Origin: Lysobacterales bacterium
GTDB taxonomy: Bacteria; Pseudomonadota; Gammaproteobacteria; Xanthomonadales; SZUA-5
Length of the DNA stretch: 64,000 nt
Direction: 5' to 3'
NCBI GenBank assembly: GCA_022841325.1
Contig: JALHRS010000015.1
Coordinates: 25,432-89,431, forward strand
The notes beneath the pieces were generated by a model. It ran no database searches. It saw only the letters and a list, made by a program, of their open reading frames with translations, and was not told the DNA's origin. Below, one piece after another: positions 42,020 to 51,679 of this stretch (positions are counted from its first letter, which is position 1; the number at the start of each line of letters is the position of its first letter). The position numbers and the translations under genes were made by a program.

Positions 42020-43057
42020 TTACTGCATTCCCAGCAGACGCGGCTCGATCTCCAGCTCGACGCCGAAACGCGCCTCAACGTCGGCCTGTATGCGCTGCGC
42101 CAGTCTGAGGATGTCGGCGCCACGGGCATGACCGTGGTTGACCAGCACCAGCGCGTGCTGCTGATGGACGCCGGCGTCACCCTCGCGATGGCCGCGCCAG
42201 CCGCAGGCATCGATCAGCCACCCCGCCGCCAGTTTGCTTGCGCCCGGATTCGCCGGATAGACCGGAAGTTCTGGGTAGCGCTGTTTGAGATCTTCGGCGG
42301 TCTGCCGCGGAACCCATGGATTCTTGAAGAAACTGCCGGCATTGCCGAGCACCGCCGGATCGGGCAGCTTGCGTTGGCGAATGGCGACAACCGCATCGAA
42401 GATCGCCTGCGGCGTCGGATGATCCACGCCACGAGCGTAGAGCTCTTCGTTCACACCGGCATAGCCCAGCACCAGCTCGGGCGTGGAATGCAGCGCAAAC
42501 TCGACTGCGGTGATCAGCAGATGTGCACCCTCCGGTCTCTTGAACAGGCTGTCGCGGTAGGCAAATCCGCAGTCCCTGGCTTCGATCCTACAGGCCAGCC
42601 CGCTGCGCTGATCGATGGCCTCGACGGCGACCACGAATTGCGCCAGCTCCACGCCGTAGGCACCGATGTTCTGGATGGGTGCGGCGCCCACATGACCCGG
42701 GATCAGCGCCAGGTTCTCCAGGCCAAAAGCGCCGGCCGCCAGCGTGGCGGCGACGAAGGCATGCCAGTTCTCACCGGCCGCGGCGCGCACGTGTGTGCGG
42801 TTGCCGGCGGCACCCAGCCATTCGATGCCTCGCAGTTGCGGCAGCAGCACCAGTGCATCCAGATCGTCGACAATCAGGACATTGCTGCCACCACCCAGCA
42901 CCTGGACCGGCAGTTGCCATTGGGCAGCTCGATCGAGTGCATCCAGCAGCTGGGCTTCGGTCCCGGCCCGCGCCAGCCACGCCGCACTGGCACGAACGCC
43001 AAAGCTGTTGAGCGCCGACAGATCGGCCTCGGCCGTCAGTTCAGCCGCGCCGTGCAC
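42020..43057 (-). CDS. murB: UDP-N-acetylenolpyruvoylglucosamine reductase (MurB, type I)
   Basis: The 345-residue FAD enzyme reduces UDP-GlcNAc-enolpyruvate to UDP-MurNAc in peptidoglycan synthesis. [18 protein letters not shown] (FAD loop), [20 protein letters not shown], and [10 protein letters not shown] with the catalytic [10 protein letters not shown] serine are present, then the C-terminal type I part. The IPGHVGAAP loop differs slightly from the usual IPGTVGAAP. The start is a GTG that overlaps the pyrD end by 17 bases, so it is read with pyrD and the GNAT gene upstream. Confidence 0.95.
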   Translation of the reverse strand: MHGAAELTAEADLSALNSFGVRASAAWLARAGTEAQLLDALDRAAQWQLPVQVLGGGSNVLIVDDLDALVLLPQLRGIEWLGAAGNRTHVRAAAGENWHAFVAATLAAGAFGLENLALIPGHVGAAPIQNIGAYGVELAQFVVAVEAIDQRSGLACRIEARDCGFAYRDSLFKRPEGAHLLITAVEFALHSTPELVLGYAGVNEELYARGVDHPTPQAIFDAVVAIRQRKLPDPAVLGNAGSFFKNPWVPRQTAEDLKQRYPELPVYPANPGASKLAAGWLIDACGWRGHREGDAGVHQQHALVLVNHGHARGADILRLAQRIQADVEARFGVELEIEPRLLGMQ

Positions 43058-44069
43058 GCAGGGCCTCCACGCAATTGCCGATCAGCTGCGGTCCGCGGTA
43101 GATCATGCCGCTGTAGAACTGCACCAGACTGGCGCCGGCGGCAAACTTGGCGACCGCCCCTGCACCATCGACGATACCGCCCACACCGATGATCGGCAGC
43201 CGCGAGCCCAGGCGCTCGGACATGCCACGCAGCACCGAGGTCGAGCGTTCCAGCAGCGGTTTGCCCGACAGGCCGCCCGCTTCCGCGGCCAGCGGGTGCC
43301 CGGCTATCACCGCTCGGTCAATGGTGGTGTTGGTGCAGATCAGTCCATCGATACCGGACTTCAGCAGCACTTCGGCGATGCCGTCCATCTCGGTCGGACT
43401 CAGGTCGGGCGCAATCTTCAGCAGCATCGGCTTGTGCTTGCCGTGAATGCCGGCCAGCCGCTCCTGCGCCTCGCGCAGGCTGCCGATGAAACGCGCCAGC
43501 GCAGTTTCCTCCTGCAGATCGCGCAAGCCCTGGGTATTGGGTGAGGAGATGTTGACGGTGATGTAGCTGGCCAGCGGATAGACCCGCTCCAGGCACAGCA
43601 GGTAATCATCGACCGCGCGCTCGTTGGGGGTGTCCTTGTTCTTGCCGATATTGATGCCGAGCACGCCCTGGAAGCGACTGCATTCGACATTGCGGACCAG
43701 CGTATCCAGTCCCTGATTGTTGAAGCCCAGCCGATTGATCACCGCCAGTTGCTCCGGTAACCGGAACATGCGCGGCTTGGGATTGCCGGGCTGCGGCCGC
43801 GGCGTGATCGTACCGACCTCGATGAAGCCGAAACCCAGCGCCGCCAGCGCGTCTATGTGCGCCGCATTCTTGTCCAGACCCGCTGCCAGGCCCACCGGGT
43901 TGGGAAAATCGATGCCGAACACCCGCGTCGGCAGTGCCGCGGGACGGCTGGCCATCAGTGGATTCAGCCCCAGCCTGTAGGCCGTTTCGATCGCCTTCAA
44001 CCCCAGATCGTGGGCGCGCTCCGCGTCCAGCGCAAAGAGCAAGGGCCGTGCCAGTTGGTAGATCGACAT
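43041..44069 (-). CDS. pyrD: Dihydroorotate dehydrogenase (quinone), class 2
   Basis: The 342-residue FMN enzyme oxidises dihydroorotate to orotate with quinone in pyrimidine synthesis. Landmarks are [74 protein letters not shown], and PIIGVGGI with [13 protein letters not shown] at the end. The N-terminal helix ([18 protein letters not shown]) attaches it to the membrane. The ATG at 44069 is two bases after the GNAT stop; a longer frame to 44387 overlaps that gene and is rejected. Confidence 0.96.
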   Translation of the reverse strand: MSIYQLARPLLFALDAERAHDLGLKAIETAYRLGLNPLMASRPAALPTRVFGIDFPNPVGLAAGLDKNAAHIDALAALGFGFIEVGTITPRPQPGNPKPRMFRLPEQLAVINRLGFNNQGLDTLVRNVECSRFQGVLGINIGKNKDTPNERAVDDYLLCLERVYPLASYITVNISSPNTQGLRDLQEETALARFIGSLREAQERLAGIHGKHKPMLLKIAPDLSPTEMDGIAEVLLKSGIDGLICTNTTIDRAVIAGHPLAAEAGGLSGKPLLERSTSVLRGMSERLGSRLPIIGVGGIVDGAGAVAKFAAGASLVQFYSGMIYRGPQLIGNCVEALRARRG

Positions 44070-44071
44070 GC

Positions 44072-44608
44072 TCAGACCTCGCCCTTGAGATTCTTGGCAT
44101 AGACCTCGAAATACAGGTCCTGCCGCCGCGGTTTGCCAAAGCGCTCGTCCCCGTAGGGAAAGGGCGCGGTTTCGCCGGTCGCTGCGTAGCCACGCCGCAG
44201 ATAGAAGGCGATCAGCTCGACCCGCGGCCAGATCACGGTCATGCGCACCTGGGACAGGCCCCAGTTGCGCGCCCGCTGCTCGCACTCGCGCAGAATGGCC
44301 GCGCCGATGCCGCCGCCTTGCAGGCCCGGCCGTACCGCGAACATGCCGAAATAGGCAGCATCGCCCTGTCGTTCCAGATTGGCGCAACCGAGCAGCTCGC
44401 CGTCGCGCTCGGCGATGAGGATGATCGAGCCCTCGCGCGCGATCGTGTCCAGCAGGCCGTCACGATCAGTGCGCTGCCCATCCAGGAGATCGGCCTCGGT
44501 GGTCCAGCCCTGACGGCTGGCATCGCCGCGATAGGCGGATTCAACCAGTACCAGCAAGGAGTCGACGTCATCGGGTGTGGCGGAGCGGAATTCGAGGGGT
44601 GCGGTCAT
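44072..44608 (-). CDS. GNAT family N-acetyltransferase
   Basis: The 178-residue product is a single GNAT domain: [24 protein letters not shown] at the start, [22 protein letters not shown] with the acetyl-CoA loop, and [23 protein letters not shown] at the end. Its substrate is unknown. It is first in a unit with pyrD and murB, with a two-base gap to pyrD. An upstream extension to 44644 lacks similarity. Confidence 0.9.
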   Translation of the reverse strand: MTAPLEFRSATPDDVDSLLVLVESAYRGDASRQGWTTEADLLDGQRTDRDGLLDTIAREGSIILIAERDGELLGCANLERQGDAAYFGMFAVRPGLQGGGIGAAILRECEQRARNWGLSQVRMTVIWPRVELIAFYLRRGYAATGETAPFPYGDERFGKPRRQDLYFEVYAKNLKGEV

Positions 44609-44750
44609 GAGGTGCGGGCGCCGGGTTCGGGCAAGAAGGGTCAAAGGTGAAACGTCGAGAGTGAGCGGTCAAGAAAGACAGGGCTTCGACCCTGTCCGCT
44701 GAAGCCATCCAACGGGAGTCATCGCCGGCATCCGGCGGGGCCGCGTCTCC

Positions 44751-44819
44751 GTAGGTCCAGACTTGTCTGGACGCTTCTTCATCACCGAGCGAAGAGCGTC
44801 CAGACAAGTCTGGATCTAC
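44751..44819. repeat. Long inverted repeat, TCCAGACTTGTCTGGACG-type
   Basis: Arms 44751-44780 and 44791-44819 pair with one mismatch and one extra base, and each arm contains the inner palindrome CCAGACTTGTCTGG. It lies in the 301-base gap between ispG and the GNAT gene, which otherwise holds no gene. As RNA it would be a hairpin of about 28 pairs and could end transcription or mark a mobile repeat. Confidence 0.85.
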
Positions 44820-44909
44820 AACAGCACCATCCGCGCAAGTTCATGGCTCGGGGGCAGTGTCGGGCCGACACAGCGGCTCGCAACGCCCCCGAACGATACC
44901 TTTTGCCCT

Positions 44910-46172
44910 TCACTGCTCCTCGGCACTGCCTCCCACCGGCGCGTACGAGCGCTGCACGTAGTCTTCAATCATGCCGACAAATTCTTCGCTGATGCGATCG
45001 CCGCGCAGCGTCGCCACCTTGGCGCCATCAATGAACACCGGTGCGGCCGGGCTTTCGCCGGTGCCGGGCAGGCTGATGCCGATATTGGCGTGCTTGCTTT
45101 CGCCGGGGCCATTGACGATGCAGCCCATCACCGCCAGCGTCAGGTTCTCGACCCCGCGATATTGCAGACGCCATTCGGGCATGCGCTCGCGCACGTGCTC
45201 CTGCACGGTCTTGGCCAGTTCCTGAAAGAAGGTGCTGGTGGTGCGTCCGCAACCCGGGCAGGCGGTCACCATCGGCGTAAACGCCCGCAGACCCATGGTC
45301 TGCAGCAACTCCTGGGCCACGATGACCTCGCGGTTGCGGCTTTCCCCGGGCTCGGGGGTCAATGAAATGCGGATGGTGTCGCCTATACCTTCCTGTAAAA
45401 GCACCGCCAGCGCTGCCGTCGAGGCGACGATGCCCTTGCTGCCCATGCCGGCCTCAGTCAGACCCAGATGCAGCGGATAGCGGCTGCGTCGCGCCAGTTC
45501 GCGGTAAACGGCTATCAGCTCCTGCACACCGCTGACCTTGCAGGAGACGATGATGCGATCGGCCGGCAGACCGATCTCTTCGGCTCGCGCCGCACTGATC
45601 AGGGCCGACTGGATCAGCGCCTCGCGGGCAACGGCAGGTGCATCCAGAGGTACCGCAGAGCGGGCGTTCTCATCCATCAGGCGGGTCAGCAGGCCCTGAT
45701 CCAGACTGCCCCAGTTGGCGCCGATCCGCACCGGCTTCTGGTATTTGATCGCGTGTTCGATGATGGTGGCGAACTGGGTATCGCGCTTGGCACCGAAGCC
45801 GACATTGCCGGGATTGATGCGGTACTTGGCCAGCGCCTCGGCGCATTCGGGATAGCGCGACAGCAACAGATGGCCGTTGTAATGGAAATCACCGATCAGC
45901 GGCACCGGCACCGACATCCGGTCGAGCTTTTCGCGGATGCGCACCACCGCTGCCGCAGCTTCTTCGGTGTTCACCGTGATCCGGACCAGTTCCGAGCCGG
46001 CGCGCCACAACTGCGCCACCTGCCGGGTGGTGCCGTCGATATCGGCGGTGTCGGTATTGGTCATGGATTGCACCACCACCGGAGCGCCACCGCCAACGGT
46101 GCTGGCACCTATGCGCACCGCAAGGGTCTGCCGGCGCGCCAGCGCGCCAAAACCGGGAATCTGATCAGTCAT
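44910..46172 (-). CDS. ispG: (E)-4-hydroxy-3-methylbut-2-enyl-diphosphate synthase
   Basis: The 420-residue iron-sulfur enzyme converts MEcPP to HMBPP in the MEP isoprenoid pathway. Seen are [56 protein letters not shown] and the cluster site [12 protein letters not shown] with [18 protein letters not shown]. The length fits the two-domain bacterial enzyme. It is transcribed toward the GNAT-pyrD-murB unit but separated from it by the long inverted repeat. Confidence 0.96.
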   Translation of the reverse strand: MTDQIPGFGALARRQTLAVRIGASTVGGGAPVVVQSMTNTDTADIDGTTRQVAQLWRAGSELVRITVNTEEAAAAVVRIREKLDRMSVPVPLIGDFHYNGHLLLSRYPECAEALAKYRINPGNVGFGAKRDTQFATIIEHAIKYQKPVRIGANWGSLDQGLLTRLMDENARSAVPLDAPAVAREALIQSALISAARAEEIGLPADRIIVSCKVSGVQELIAVYRELARRSRYPLHLGLTEAGMGSKGIVASTAALAVLLQEGIGDTIRISLTPEPGESRNREVIVAQELLQTMGLRAFTPMVTACPGCGRTTSTFFQELAKTVQEHVRERMPEWRLQYRGVENLTLAVMGCIVNGPGESKHANIGISLPGTGESPAAPVFIDGAKVATLRGDRISEEFVGMIEDYVQRSYAPVGGSAEEQ

Positions 46173-46200
46173 TGAGCATTCGACAGGCTATTGATGGGGC

Positions 46201-46341
46201 ACGGGGCACGGGACACGGGACACGGGACACGGGACACGCAAAGATACTCAGCACTGGGTGAACAGGTGGCAAGTGCCGTTGAATCCCAGAGTCCCTTGGA
46301 CCCGCTGTTCCCGTGCCCCCTGCCCCGTTTCCCGTGTCTCG
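46201..46341. repeat. Heptamer tandem repeat with inverted partner
   Basis: Five tandem units of ACGGGAC (the first reads ACGGGGC) lie at 46201-46235. A matching inverted stretch with CCCGTGCCCC and TTCCCGTGTC lies at about 46309-46341. The two can pair into a long imperfect hairpin between ispG and the PilZ-like gene. Confidence 0.75.
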
Positions 46342-46345
46342 TCTC

Positions 46346-48079
46346 TCACACCGTGGACCAGATCTCGTCCAGTTCCGCCGCCGGCGGCGCTTCCGGCGCG
46401 GCCAAGGTCGCCTCCGATCGCTGATCGCCGTAATGGAACTGCTTGTAGGCGCCGGTATTCTCGATCAGGTCCAGTGCCTGCAAGGGCTCGACGAAATCGC
46501 GCTCCTCCATGCCGTTGGGATCCGGCAAGCGCAGCAACTCAAGCCCGCCGGTGGAATCCAGGATCGACGGCGCCAGTAGGGTCGGATGCTGGCTGCCATC
46601 GATGGCCAGTGGCGCCAGCAACAGCCCGCGAAGGATGACCCGGCTGGTCTGAGCCTCGCTGGTGGCGCGCACGGCCACCGCTTCGACCCGGCGGCTCAGC
46701 AACTGCACGCCAGCCTCCAGCCCATCGTTGTTGCCACCCTTGAGCCAGCGCAGGACCCCGACCATCCAGTCACGCTGGTCATCATCGTCATCATCCACCG
46801 GCGCCGCGAGCGCGATCAGCTCACCGACCTTGGCCTTCATGCCCTCAGCGCTCTCCCAGAACAGGCGGTAGCCGCCCAGACTCTGGTCGATCACTCGTAC
46901 CGTGTGCATGGTTGGTACCGCCGATTCCAGGCTGGCCTGTGCCCAGGCCGCCGAGCGCTCACGATCACTGAGGTTGATGCCGCCGCCCAGTTCACCGACG
47001 AAGTCCTTGAAGTCGCGCACGCCGGCAGCGAGGTAATGCACTGCGTGCAAGCCCATGCAGGTGTCCATCTGGTGCTGTGCCGGCAGGCGCGGATGGTTGC
47101 GCTCGCCGCTGAAACTCCAGGCCAGCATGAGCTTCTGGACCACATCTGCCGCAATCTCGGGGCCATGGCCCAGGCGACCACGCACGGCGATCGGCGCGTC
47201 CTGGTGGTTTAGCAAGCGCACCTGATTCTCCAGCGCAGACACCAGACCGGTAGCATCAAGTCGCCAGTAGCGCCCGCTGACTTCAGCCGTGGGCGACAAG
47301 GGCGGCGAATCCGAGCGCGGATCGATGACGAAGGACCCAGTCGCGCCACTCATGTCCAGCCGGCATGCCGCTGACCAGATCGCCGCCGCGGTACCGACAT
47401 CAACGATTTCCTTCTGCGTCAACCGGTAGGGATTGCCGATGAAACTGAGCAAGGTCTGCAGATAGACGCATTCGGGAGTCAGGGTGACGCCTGGCACCTG
47501 CGGATCGGTGACGGCCTTTTCCGACAGCTGCGCCTCGAAGGCGAATGCTGCCAGTCGATGCAGCAATCCCCACACGCCGGACGGAATCTCACTGTAGGCA
47601 ATGTAGCATTTGGTCAAGGTCTGCGAGCAATGCACCAGCGCCCGAACCAGCGCCAGCGCCGCGCTGCGGCCGCGCAAGAAAGGCACATTGCCCTTGGGTG
47701 CGCAGTAGTCGAACACGCAGGTGGCAAAGCCGATCGCCAGTTCCCGATGGAAATCCCGCATCACAGCGCCGATCTGCCGTTTCTGCATGGGCAAGGGCAA
47801 CGCTTGCCCCAGCACATGTCGCTCCATGCTGGAGATGACCACCGACACCGGGTGACGCATCTGCTCGAGGATGTCGATGCGCTGGTTGGGATCGACTTCG
47901 AGCTGATTGAGTTCCTTCAGGCCGTTGTAAAGCAATCGGGCCGTCGCACCGCTGTTGGCCAGCGGCAGAGCCTCGATCCACTGGCGCACTGCCTTGCCGG
48001 TGCTGGGAAAGGCATCACGACCCGGACGCTCGCGTTTTGGAAGCGCTCCCCCGAGCAATTCGAACGCGCTTTCTGCCAT
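46346..48079 (-). CDS. Uncharacterised protein, PilZ-like C-terminal part
   Basis: The 577-residue product is mostly helical over about 1-380 (LLYNGLKELNQLEVDPNQRIDILEQM, FHRELAIGFATCVFDYC). A more beta-rich part follows containing RDWMVGVLRWLKGG, GLEAGVQLLSRRVEAVAVRA. That stretch resembles PilZ-type proteins, but the usual RxxxR and D/NxSxxG signature is not clear, so c-di-GMP binding is uncertain. An acidic run (VDDDDDD) precedes it. The ATG at 48079 has GGGAG nine bases upstream; a TTG at 48097 is the alternative. It is divergent from the flavoprotein gene across about 137 bases and may regulate it. Confidence 0.7.
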   Translation of the reverse strand: MAESAFELLGGALPKRERPGRDAFPSTGKAVRQWIEALPLANSGATARLLYNGLKELNQLEVDPNQRIDILEQMRHPVSVVISSMERHVLGQALPLPMQKRQIGAVMRDFHRELAIGFATCVFDYCAPKGNVPFLRGRSAALALVRALVHCSQTLTKCYIAYSEIPSGVWGLLHRLAAFAFEAQLSEKAVTDPQVPGVTLTPECVYLQTLLSFIGNPYRLTQKEIVDVGTAAAIWSAACRLDMSGATGSFVIDPRSDSPPLSPTAEVSGRYWRLDATGLVSALENQVRLLNHQDAPIAVRGRLGHGPEIAADVVQKLMLAWSFSGERNHPRLPAQHQMDTCMGLHAVHYLAAGVRDFKDFVGELGGGINLSDRERSAAWAQASLESAVPTMHTVRVIDQSLGGYRLFWESAEGMKAKVGELIALAAPVDDDDDDQRDWMVGVLRWLKGGNNDGLEAGVQLLSRRVEAVAVRATSEAQTSRVILRGLLLAPLAIDGSQHPTLLAPSILDSTGGLELLRLPDPNGMEERDFVEPLQALDLIENTGAYKQFHYGDQRSEATLAAPEAPPAAELDEIWSTV

Positions 48080-48216
48080 GTTCAGCAACTCCCCCAACTC
48101 AGTATTTGGATCATAGCGCGCCGCGCTCCGAGGCGATCATTTCCGATTCAGGATTGCAGCGACCCATCACGGTACCTACACTCCACCCTTGGGGACTGAC
48201 ATGGCGAGGGCATCTA

Positions 48217-50616
48217 ATGGGCGAAATCGTAGAGATCGCTATCGTTGGATCGGGGCCGGGTGGCATCAGTGCCGCGGCACGCGCAGCAGAGCTGAAAGTA
48301 CCGCATGTGTTGCTGGAAGCGGCTCCGCACCTGTCCAACACGATTTTCAGGTACCAGAAGGGCAAGCACGTCATGGCCGAACCCGAGGCCCTGCCGCTGC
48401 GCTCGCCGCTGGAATTCTCGCAAGGCAGTCGCGAGGCCATTCTTGAAGCCTGGGATCAGGGCGTGGCCAAGCTGGGCGTCAATGTGCGTCACGGCGCCGA
48501 AGTCTCCGGCATCAAGAAGGTCGATGATCTGTTCGAGATCAGCATCGGTCGCACCGAAAAGGTGATGGCCCGCAATGTGGTGCTCGGCATCGGCCTGCAG
48601 GGCAACATCCGCAAGCTCGGTGTTCCCGGTGACGACGCGCCCTTCGTCCAGTACCAGCTGGACGATCCGGACGAATACGAGGCCGAAACCATCATCGTCG
48701 TCGGCGCTGGCGATGCCGCCATCGAGAATGCCGTGGCCCTGGCGAAACAGAATCAGGTGGTGATCGTCAATCGCCGCGACGAGTTTGCCCGCGCCAAGGA
48801 AGGCAATCTGCGCAACGTCCTCAAGGCCATCGAAGACGGCACCATCGAGTGCTACTACGGCGCCGCTCCCGAACGCGTGGACAAGCTTTCGGTAGGCCGC
48901 AAGCCAGGTCGCTTGATCCTGAACACGCCCAAGGGCCGGGCCCAGATCCTGTGTGATCGCATCATCGGCCGCCTCGGCGCCAATCCGCCCCGGGCCTTTG
49001 TCGAAGCCTGCGGCGTGGTCTTCCCGAACAAGGACCCATCGGCCGTACCGGCCATCAGCGAGCGCTACGAAAGCAATGTGCCCGGGCTCTACATCGTCGG
49101 CGCGCTGGGTGGTTACCCGCTGATCAAGCAGGCCATGAACCAGGGCTACGAGGTGGTCGAGTACATCCTCGGCAACAGCGTCGAACCTGCCGACGAGCCG
49201 CTGCTCCGCGCCAAGTTCGAGAAGATGCCGGGCTTTACCAGCGTTTCCGCAGCACTGTCGAAGATGCAGGCCGCGGTGCCGCTGCTGGCCACGATCACGC
49301 CGCTGCAGCTGCGCGAATTCATGATCGATTCGCTGATCCGTTCGCCCAAGTCGGGCGAGGTGATCTTCAAGCGCAATGACTACACCAACAGCTTCTTCTG
49401 CGTGATCGAGGGCCAGGTGCAGGTGGCCATCGACGATGCCAGCAAGAATCGAATCACGCTCGGCGCCGGCGAGTTCTTCGGCGAGATGAGTCTGATCTCC
49501 GGTCGCCGACGCAGCGCCACCGTCTATGCCGGACCGGGCTGCGTGCTGATCGAGACGCCGCGACGCTCGATGCAGAAACTGATCAATTCGGTCGATGCGG
49601 TGAAGAAGCTGGTGGACCGCACCTTCATCGGCCGCGCACTGGCTGCTCGTTTTGGCGCAGATGTGACCCAGGCGCAGATCAACGAAGTGGTGTCCGGCGC
49701 ATCGCTGGCGCGCTACAAGGCCGGCGAGACGCTGTTCCGCGAAGGCGACGAAGGCGACAGCCTGCATCTGGTGCGTATCGGCTCGCTGACCATTTCACGA
49801 ACCATCGGTGGCCGCGAAGTGGTGCTCTCCTATGTGCCGGCCGGCAACTACGTCGGCGAGATGGCCATCATCGGCGGCGGCAAGCGCTCGGCCACGGCCA
49901 AGGCGGCAGTCACCACCGAAACCATCAAGGTCGATCGCGATTCCTTCCAGAAGTTGCTGATGCAGAATCCGACCCTGCGCGGCAAGCTGGCACTGGAAGT
50001 CAAACAGCGCACCGCCGAAAACATCACCATGCAGGCAGCGGCCTCGGGCGGAGACCTGATCTCCTTCCTGGTCGGCCAGGGTCTGGGTGAAGCCACCGAT
50101 GTGCTGCTGATCGATGAGTCGCTGTGCGTGCGCTGCGACAACTGCGAGAAGGCCTGCGCCGAAACCCACGGTGGTACGTCCAGACTCGACCGCGAAGCGG
50201 GCCCCACCTTCGCCAATGTCCACGTGCCTACCTCCTGCAGACACTGCGAGCACCCGCACTGCATGAAGGACTGCCCCGCGGACGCCATCCATCGGGCTCC
50301 CAATGGCGAAGTCTTCATTGCCGACAACTGCATAGGCTGCGGCAATTGCGAGCGCAACTGTCCCTATGGCGTCATCCACATGTCGGCCAAACCCAAGAAG
50401 AAACCGGGTCTGCTGCAGTGGCTGCTGCTCGGCGCCGGGCCTGGGCCCGGCAACTCGCCCTATGACCCCGACAGCCACGAAAAGAAGGCGGTCAAATGCG
50501 ATATGTGCAAGGACCTGAAGGGCGGCGCCGCCTGCGTGCGCGCCTGCCCCACTGGAGCCGCCATACGCATCAGTCCGGAACAGCTGCCCGAATACGCCTA
50601 CGCACGGGGACCGTAA
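48217..50616 (+). CDS. FAD/NAD(P) oxidoreductase fused to two cyclic-nucleotide-binding domains and a multi-[4Fe-4S] module
   Basis: The 799-residue product combines three parts. Residues 1-330 are a thioredoxin-reductase-like flavoprotein of the YpdA type, with FAD motif VGSGPGG and NAD(P) motif VVGAGDAAIEN near 162. About 370-455 and 497-582 are two cyclic-nucleotide-binding domains; each keeps the phosphate-binding pattern (FFGEMSLI...RRRSATV and VGEMAII...KRSATA). About 630-785 hold ferredoxin-like motifs: CVRCDNCEKAC, CRHCEHPHCMKDC, CIGCGNCERNC and CDMCKDLKGGAACVRAC, enough for four [4Fe-4S] clusters. No classical redox CxxC is seen. It should pass NAD(P)H electrons through FAD to the clusters under nucleotide control. 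Next gene begins three bases later. Confidence 0.92.
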   Translation: MGEIVEIAIVGSGPGGISAAARAAELKVPHVLLEAAPHLSNTIFRYQKGKHVMAEPEALPLRSPLEFSQGSREAILEAWDQGVAKLGVNVRHGAEVSGIKKVDDLFEISIGRTEKVMARNVVLGIGLQGNIRKLGVPGDDAPFVQYQLDDPDEYEAETIIVVGAGDAAIENAVALAKQNQVVIVNRRDEFARAKEGNLRNVLKAIEDGTIECYYGAAPERVDKLSVGRKPGRLILNTPKGRAQILCDRIIGRLGANPPRAFVEACGVVFPNKDPSAVPAISERYESNVPGLYIVGALGGYPLIKQAMNQGYEVVEYILGNSVEPADEPLLRAKFEKMPGFTSVSAALSKMQAAVPLLATITPLQLREFMIDSLIRSPKSGEVIFKRNDYTNSFFCVIEGQVQVAIDDASKNRITLGAGEFFGEMSLISGRRRSATVYAGPGCVLIETPRRSMQKLINSVDAVKKLVDRTFIGRALAARFGADVTQAQINEVVSGASLARYKAGETLFREGDEGDSLHLVRIGSLTISRTIGGREVVLSYVPAGNYVGEMAIIGGGKRSATAKAAVTTETIKVDRDSFQKLLMQNPTLRGKLALEVKQRTAENITMQAAASGGDLISFLVGQGLGEATDVLLIDESLCVRCDNCEKACAETHGGTSRLDREAGPTFANVHVPTSCRHCEHPHCMKDCPADAIHRAPNGEVFIADNCIGCGNCERNCPYGVIHMSAKPKKKPGLLQWLLLGAGPGPGNSPYDPDSHEKKAVKCDMCKDLKGGAACVRACPTGAAIRISPEQLPEYAYARGP

Positions 50617-50619
50617 GCC

Positions 50620-51516
50620 ATGCATGATTCGATCCTCGACTACCGCGGTTACCGCTACCTCTGGGTTTCACTGATCCTGTCCATCGGTTCGATCGCAGCC
50701 TATCTGTGGCATGACCCGATCGGGGTACCCAACGGCGGGTCCTGGCTGGGCTACACGCTGGGCACCATCGGCGCGCTGCTGATTCTCTGGCTGCTGTGGT
50801 TCGGTATCCGCAAACGCCGCTACGCCCGCGCCAGCAGCAGCGCCCGCGGCTGGCTCTCGGCGCACGTGTACCTCGGCACCACTCTGATCCTGATTGCCTT
50901 TCTGCATTCCGGCTTCCAGGTCGGCTGGAACATCCACACGCTGGCGCTGGTGCTGATGCTGCTGGTGATCTTCAGCGGCTTCTTCGGCGTCTACGCCTAT
51001 TTGCGCTTCCCCTCGCTGATGACGCGCAACCGCGCCGACACCACGCGCAAGGCCATGCTCGAGGAAATCCGCGAACTGGACCAGCAGGCACTGCAGATCG
51101 CCGACAAGGTCGACAAGAGCATCCACGACACCGTGCTCGGCTCGATCCAGCATGGCCAGCTGGGCGGCGGTGTCTGGGCACAGCTGACCGCCAGGGATGA
51201 TTCCGCCACCGCACTGGCCAAGCTCAAGGACGCGGTTGTCAACGCCGATTCGAGCAAGGCCTCGTCGACGAAGACCGGCCAGACCATGGTGATGATGGTC
51301 GACTTCCTGGCCAACCAGGCCAATGACGGCCAGAGCGAGCAGTTGCGAAGGTTGATCGACCTGATTTCGCGCAAACGCTCACTGGCGTCCAGGGTGGCCC
51401 GCGACATCCAGCTGCAGGCGATGATGGAAATCTGGCTCTACGTCCATGTACCGCTGTCGCTCGGACTACTCGGCGCCCTGACGGCGCACGTCCTTTCAGT
51501 GTTCTTCTATTGGTGA
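50620..51516 (+). CDS. Cytochrome b-like integral membrane protein
   Basis: The 298-residue product has four N-terminal membrane spans (about 15-32, 44-62, 79-98 and 103-125) and one C-terminal span (about 272-296). A soluble, helical, Lys/Asp/Glu-rich stretch (130-265) lies between. Histidines in or beside the spans (AHVYLG, FLHSGFQ, NIHTLA, YVHVPLS, TAHVLS) suit two b hemes. The ATG is three bases after the flavoprotein stop, so the genes are co-expressed. It is the natural membrane partner for passing electrons from the iron-sulfur module to the periplasm. Its family is not one I can name precisely. Confidence 0.8.
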   Translation: MHDSILDYRGYRYLWVSLILSIGSIAAYLWHDPIGVPNGGSWLGYTLGTIGALLILWLLWFGIRKRRYARASSSARGWLSAHVYLGTTLILIAFLHSGFQVGWNIHTLALVLMLLVIFSGFFGVYAYLRFPSLMTRNRADTTRKAMLEEIRELDQQALQIADKVDKSIHDTVLGSIQHGQLGGGVWAQLTARDDSATALAKLKDAVVNADSSKASSTKTGQTMVMMVDFLANQANDGQSEQLRRLIDLISRKRSLASRVARDIQLQAMMEIWLYVHVPLSLGLLGALTAHVLSVFFYW

Positions 51517-51679
51517 TCGTGTGCGGCGCCATGCGCGCCACGCTCCAGACCTGAGGCCGATTGGTGAGCGAAATTATGGGAACAGACATCGGGATCGCAG
51601 GCTGTGATCCATCCATCTTGAGTTTTCACGGGTCACGCTGCGCCGCACGTGAGCCATCCGCGAGAGGGGACCTCACGCC

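Noticed and set aside
46201..46235. Possible CRISPR array
   Set aside because: Seven-base units without spacers are a simple tandem repeat.
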